This document shows, one piece after another, positions 18,633-22,372 of a stretch of DNA of 22,372 nt. The notes below the pieces were generated by a model that searched no databases, was not told the DNA's origin, and was given only the letters and a program-made list of their open reading frames with translations. Every line of letters starts with the position of its first letter. Position 1 is the first letter of the stretch. This DNA is from Entamoeba invadens IP1 (Eukaryota; Evosea; Mastigamoebida; Endamoebidae). The position numbers and the translations under genes were made by a program. The DNA lies in assembly GCF_000330505.1 (NCBI RefSeq), contig NW_004440259.1, positions 47,373 through 69,744 of the forward strand. Direction: 5' to 3'.

Positions 18633-19879
18633 TTATTTTAATGTGATACATATGACTCTTCTTACCACGAAATCCCATGTACTTGGCAAGAAGCTTTCGA
18701 GGTTCACTCGTTTTGCCCTGTCGACAAAATGTTTTCCGATTTCTCTTTGGAATGACTTGTCCTCCTTTTGTCTCACACTTAAAACATTTTTATACCCCAC
18801 TTCAAGCGCAAACAAGTCTCTTCCTCTTTCGCTTCGATTTTGCTTCTCCCCGAAGAGTGTGAACATAACATTTTGAGAAATTTGAGGCACAAAAAATCGA
18901 TTTGGCCGTTTATTGACACTCCTCGCAGTCGCTTTGACTCCAAACAAGAAGTCGAGTGGCGACAAATACAACGTCTGACTTTCGATGTAAAACCCAAACA
19001 CACATTCGTCACAAAACACAAAGAACGCGCATTTGGAATGTTATGGACCTTCTCGAAAAAGTCTTGCGAACAACTTTTAGTAATCGGAATCGGCCTCTCG
19101 CTGTCATATAAGACCTCAAACTTCGCACATGAAATCCACTTGTAAAAGTCTGCTCGACAATTTTCAATCAACAGAAAGTCGACATCGGTGTAAAATCGAC
19201 TTTTGAGGATGTTGAAAACTCGGCGACTTTTTTTGCTCAAAATTTTCGTTGAGAAGATTTAACCTTTTTGTGCCATTTTCTATAGACATTTTTGAGTCTG
19301 TTTCTCGTCGCCACGTGTCGTTTTTGGAATTTCTCTAATTTCAAGTTTGTTGTGAGAAGGCGGAGAGTGTGATGGATATGACACTTTATTGAAATTGTTT
19401 TTAATTTCTCTTGTTTTACTTGGGAATACTAAGGGCGGAGAGATCTTGTCAATATACTTCTTGTTATTTGCAAAATTGGGTAAGACGGGATAGACCTTGA
19501 CAGGCAATGATGGAGACAGACTGTTACTTTTTGGTCTTAATTTTCCCTCTTTTTGTTGTTGTGATATAAAAATGGAGTTTTGGGAATTGTTAACGTCTGG
19601 TGGTGTCGTTTTTGAAAGCAAGGGTTTTTCTTCTTTTGTTTCCTTTGTGTCGATTTTACTTGGTAAAAAGTCCATTTTTTGTGACCCAAAATTGTCGTCG
19701 GTAGTTTCTTTGGTAATAAAAGTTGTTATGGAATTTGAATTAGTAAAAAGACGATCTATATCACTCCGAATTTCTGCTTTGAATTTTTTGAGAATATAAT
19801 CAAGCACTTCACCAGTTATAAGTTCATTTTTGTCAATATAATACGACAGAGTGTTGTTCAATTCAATCAAGTCGTCCAT
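18633..19879 (-). pseudogene. TLDc-domain gene, broken by two stops and a frameshift
   Basis: The minus-strand reading starts at ATG 19879 (MDDLIELNNTLSYYIDKNE). It gives about 200 codons: a short helical N-terminus, then a Ser/Pro/Lys-rich, probably disordered segment (KSNSLSPSLPVKVYP). It ends at TAG 19280-19282. The same frame continues past that and a TAA a few codons later to the start of the TLDc-like domain: ADFYKWISCAKFEVLYDSE, then FFEKVHNIPNA. A frameshift near 19019 leads to FCDECVFGFYIESQ, NRFFVPQISQNVMFTLF, REIGKHFVDRAKR, SFLPSTWDFVVRRVICITL and TAA at 18633. The order K/CxFEVLYDS...VFGFY...FTL...F.V..I resembles Entamoeba TLDc/TLD proteins; the role of the domain in this genus is unknown. 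Overlapping plus-strand frames here are shadows. It is divergent from the TLDc gene at 20216. Confidence 0.65.
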
Positions 19880-20215
19880 TTCTCGAATTATTGCATTACA
19901 AGTTCTTATAACGGCGAATTGGTGTTTGGTTTTAATGTCAAAATTAATGTATTAAAACAAAATAAAATTTAAATTACTTTAAATAATACAGTTAATATTA
20001 TTAAATGTTTTTTTCCATTTCAAAATGTTTATGTTTTGTTATTAAAACTATAATATAATAATTTTATAATAAAAATATTAATTCTTATAACTAGTTAGTA
20101 GTTATTATAATTTATAATATATTAATAGATCCACTTCATTTCAAAGTTAATCCATTCATTTGATTATAATTTATGAGGTTATTTTCAACTAATAAACACA
20201 AGTTCAACTGAAAGG
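19880..20215. promoter_or_regulatory. Shared upstream region of two divergent TLDc genes
   Basis: 336 bp between the two opposed ATG codons. On the plus side TTCAACTG sits 10 bases before ATG 20216, like an Entamoeba initiator with its very short leader. On the minus side AAGAACTTG about 25 bases before ATG 19879 resembles the GAAC element described in E. histolytica promoters. The middle is AT-rich. These assignments rest on motif memory only. Confidence 0.3.
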
Positions 20216-20638
20216 ATGGAAGAAGTAAAAACGCAAATTAAAAATTTAACAACTCTGATCACCAAGCTCTTTGATAACCCAAAAGAAAACCCAAAAGAAT
20301 TAATTAAAAAAGTTGAAGAGCAAAAAGAATTACCCATTCAAGAGCAAATAAAAGAAGCTGAAAAGGAATTTGAAATATTCGATGAAGATTATCAGAGAGG
20401 ATTACTTTTAAAAAAGGAGTGGCAGTCACTTCTGCAAGATGTTTTGTTATTATCAGCAATAACTGAACAACACATTAAAGAGATACCAACATACGAAATA
20501 GAATTGGACAATTCAATAAAGAAGTTAAATGCACTTTACATGGAAGACTACGAAATTAAAAAGAAAAAACTTGAAGAAGACTTTAAAAATGAACTTTCAA
20601 AAATAAAAAAAACAAAACAAATAAAATCGAAGAGTTAG
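20216..20638 (+). CDS. N-terminal coiled-coil part of a TLDc gene (frameshifted from its C-terminal half)
   Basis: ATG 20216 follows a typical short leader and starts a 140-residue, highly charged helical protein (MEEVKTQIKNLTTLITKLF). Its Leu/Ile heptads and E/K-rich composition (IKEAEKEFEIFDEDYQRG, KKKKLEEDFKNELSKIKK) predict a coiled coil for self-association. The frame ends at TAG 20636-20638 in an A-rich run. In another frame of the same DNA the coiled coil clearly continues without a break (NKIEELENIKNVQREMEQN) into the TLDc domain at 20665. The original protein was therefore about 329 residues, coiled coil then TLDc, a layout I know from Entamoeba TLDc proteins. A one-base loss (or two-base gain) in the A-run around 20600-20618 explains the split. 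It may be a recent mutation or an assembly error. Confidence 0.7.
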   Translation: MEEVKTQIKNLTTLITKLFDNPKENPKELIKKVEEQKELPIQEQIKEAEKEFEIFDEDYQRGLLLKKEWQSLLQDVLLLSAITEQHIKEIPTYEIELDNSIKKLNALYMEDYEIKKKKLEEDFKNELSKIKKTKQIKSKS

Positions 20639-20664
20639 AAAATATTAAAAACGTACAAAGAGAA

Positions 20665-21204
20665 ATGGAACAAAATTTCAATTTTGGTCTTGAAAACGGC
20701 GAACGTCAAAAACTTGAGGAAATTACAAAGAAGAAAATTTCCAATATTGTGTTTAACTCATTTGAAGATGACTGGAGCAAAGACACGTCTGTATTTGATG
20801 ACAAAATAAAAGGAAAAGGTGATCTTCTGTTTTTGATTGAAGACGATAAAAAGAACAAATTTGGAGGGGTTTACTATGGCAAAGTTGATAAAAGTGGGTA
20901 TTGGTTGAAAGGCGACACTTCATTCATATTTTCACTTGTGCGAAATGGAGAGTTAAACCCAAAGATTTTTTTGTTAAAAGAAGGACAAGCTGACAACGCT
21001 TTCATTTCTTGTTTAACAAACAATTCTTATCTTTTTGCATTTGGAAACAATGACACAACTAAAAATAGTGATATTGATGTTGGCAAGTGTGGTTCAAAAT
21101 ATAATAAATGTACCCCGACTAGATACACTGCACAAAGTGGAGATCTCATTAATGGCCAAACATATACACCAAAAAGTATTCATGTTTTCCAACTCAGCAA
21201 TTAA
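20665..21204 (+). CDS. TLDc-domain part of the same gene
   Basis: The open frame encodes the C-terminal half of the gene that starts at 20216. ATG 20665 is internal to the coiled coil (REMEQNFNFGLENGERQKLEE), so it is probably not the natural start. The TLDc fold is read as: strand KKISNIVFNSFEDDWSKDTS, DDKIKGKGDLLFLIEDD, then KFGGVYYGKV, then TSFIFSLVRNGELNPKIF, then LFAFGNN. A Cys-containing tail, IDVGKCGSKYNKC, follows, and the terminal strand is YTPKSIHVFQL. It ends at TAA 21202-21204. TLDc domains in animals protect against oxidative stress and bind the V-ATPase; in Entamoeba their role is unknown. There is no signal peptide or membrane segment, so it is cytoplasmic. It is the best-preserved gene in the window. 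Its neighbour on the other strand is a decayed TLDc relative. Confidence 0.75.
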   Translation: MEQNFNFGLENGERQKLEEITKKKISNIVFNSFEDDWSKDTSVFDDKIKGKGDLLFLIEDDKKNKFGGVYYGKVDKSGYWLKGDTSFIFSLVRNGELNPKIFLLKEGQADNAFISCLTNNSYLFAFGNNDTTKNSDIDVGKCGSKYNKCTPTRYTAQSGDLINGQTYTPKSIHVFQLSN

Positions 21205-22372
21205 ATTAATTTATTTTTAAATAAAAACGTTTAAAATAACAAGATTAATATGAAAGAGATTAAACCAAGTAAAACCTTAACTAATATGTAATAACAAACA
21301 CACGTTCTTCAAAAACAATATTTAAATGATTTTAGTAATTATTAATATTCATATAAAAATTTTTATTGTGCTGCTGTATAATTTACTCGGACATTGTTTT
21401 TGAACAATAAAAAAAGCAAAAAATATTTGTTCTATCATAACAATGTAAATAAATATATTTCTCGCCCCAAATTTCATTTGATATATTTCATTCAAAAAGC
21501 AACAATCAAAGTACATCAATAACAAGTCTTTGTTTTATAACATAATTGCTTTTTCTCAAATTAAAAAAGTTAAGTTTACGAACGAAGCAAAACAACAACA
21601 CACGAGTCACACAAAGACAAAACATAGAGATTCATACACAGGGTTCAAGGAAAATTTTTTTCAAAATTTAAGACGAGAAAAAAATTTTTGTGCCAAAAAT
21701 GATTATTTTTTAATAAAAACGTCCAATATAAAAAATGTTTAATTTTTTGCTTTGTTTTTGTGGATTATAACGGGCTGTTTTCAAATTTCAATACACAACA
21801 TAAAATACGTCAAAGTATTTTATGAATAAAATATTTTTTAAGTAAAAAATGAAAAACATACAAATATTTAAATTGATAAAACATTGTTATGATTAATTTA
21901 TATATATTTTAACACAAATTTATATTTTGACTTTATTATTAAACATTTGACAAAATAAAATTTACTATATTTTTAAAAAATATAAATTATATAATTGGTA
22001 TTTAATAATATTAAATACTAAATAACAGTTAATTATTATTTAAATTAAAAAATATCAACAATATCATTAAAAATTTGATTTTATATATAAATATATATTA
22101 TTAATTTAATTTATTTATTTTATAAAAGTATTAAATATATTTGTGTGATCTATCTCGCATACTTGTTATTTTTAACGTATTTTGTAATATAAGATTGTAT
22201 TTAATAAAGGTTTCACAGCGTTTTGGATACTTTATTGTTATGCATATGATCCAAAACAGCCTTATTCAACACGACAAACACAAGATCTTATTTATTATAT
22301 TCCAAACAATTTCCATTATTTTAACCTGTTATTAATGTTATTATTTTTGGTTTTTAGATCAGTAAAACTCTG
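21205..22372. other. AT-rich right end, no supported gene
   Basis: Open frames at 21530-21742 and 22141-22335 lack credible starts or motifs. The sequence TTTTTAG at 22351-22357 followed by ATCAGT resembles an Entamoeba 3' splice site (TAG), so an exon could begin at 22358 and continue beyond the window, but 15 bases cannot show it. Confidence 0.4.

Noticed and set aside
18840..19145. Plus-strand ORF of 101 codons
   Set aside because: Shadow of the minus-strand TLDc gene, which has consistent domain order.
19497..19799. Plus-strand ORF of 100 codons
   Set aside because: Antisense shadow of the Ser/Pro/Lys-rich segment of the minus-strand TLDc gene.
21530..21742. Plus-strand ORF of 70 codons
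   Set aside because: It starts at a TTG, has no motif, and lies in AT-rich flank after a complete gene.

Overview
The window is very AT-rich eukaryotic DNA that looks like Entamoeba, most likely the reptile parasite E. invadens. The reasoning is by content. Several stretches carry the kinase core and Cys-rich ectodomain typical of Entamoeba transmembrane kinases (TMKs). TLDc-domain genes are present. One element is a Mutator-like (MULE) transposon with very long terminal inverted repeats. Real genes lack recognisable introns and have very short leaders. The genus call is inference from family resemblance, not from a search.

Almost every recognisable gene here is broken, so the window reads as a gene graveyard interspersed with DNA transposons. 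Left part (1-9.9 kb): the C-terminus of a membrane protein (1-234); a decayed TMK Cys-rich ectodomain (626-1309, +); a TMK kinase-domain remnant (2724-3303, +); a possible zinc-finger remnant spanned by a perfect 42-bp palindrome (about 3985-4275, -); a 220-bp TA-flanked MITE (5852-6071); a second Cys-rich remnant (6586-7198, +); an unidentified minus-strand fragment (7626-7877); a fragment of the nucleolar ribosome-biogenesis factor NOM1/Sgd1 (7946-8281, +); a second TMK kinase remnant with juxtamembrane region (8477-9380, -) lying head-to-head with a third Cys-rich remnant (9478-9888, +).

Middle part (10.7-16.3 kb): a probable BAR-domain remnant (10768-11258, +); an 817-bp TA-flanked element with 25-bp terminal inverted repeats (11823-12639); and a complete MULE, 13070-16241, with two 728-bp inverted repeats, a perfect 9-bp target duplication (ACACAATAC) and a FLYWCH-like/MULE transposase whose single 541-codon frame is interrupted only by two in-frame TAA codons.

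Right part (16.3-22.4 kb): a broken gene of a family I do not recognise (16299-17119, +), invisible to a simple ORF scan because it is cut by at least three frameshifts and several stops; a Rho-family GTPase with a ruined P-loop and no CAAX box (17541-18088, -); and a divergent pair of TLDc-domain genes, one badly broken (18633-19879, -) and one with a single frameshift separating coiled coil from TLDc domain (20216-21204, +). The last 1.2 kb and several long AT-rich stretches hold nothing I can support. No tRNA, rRNA or CRISPR was seen.
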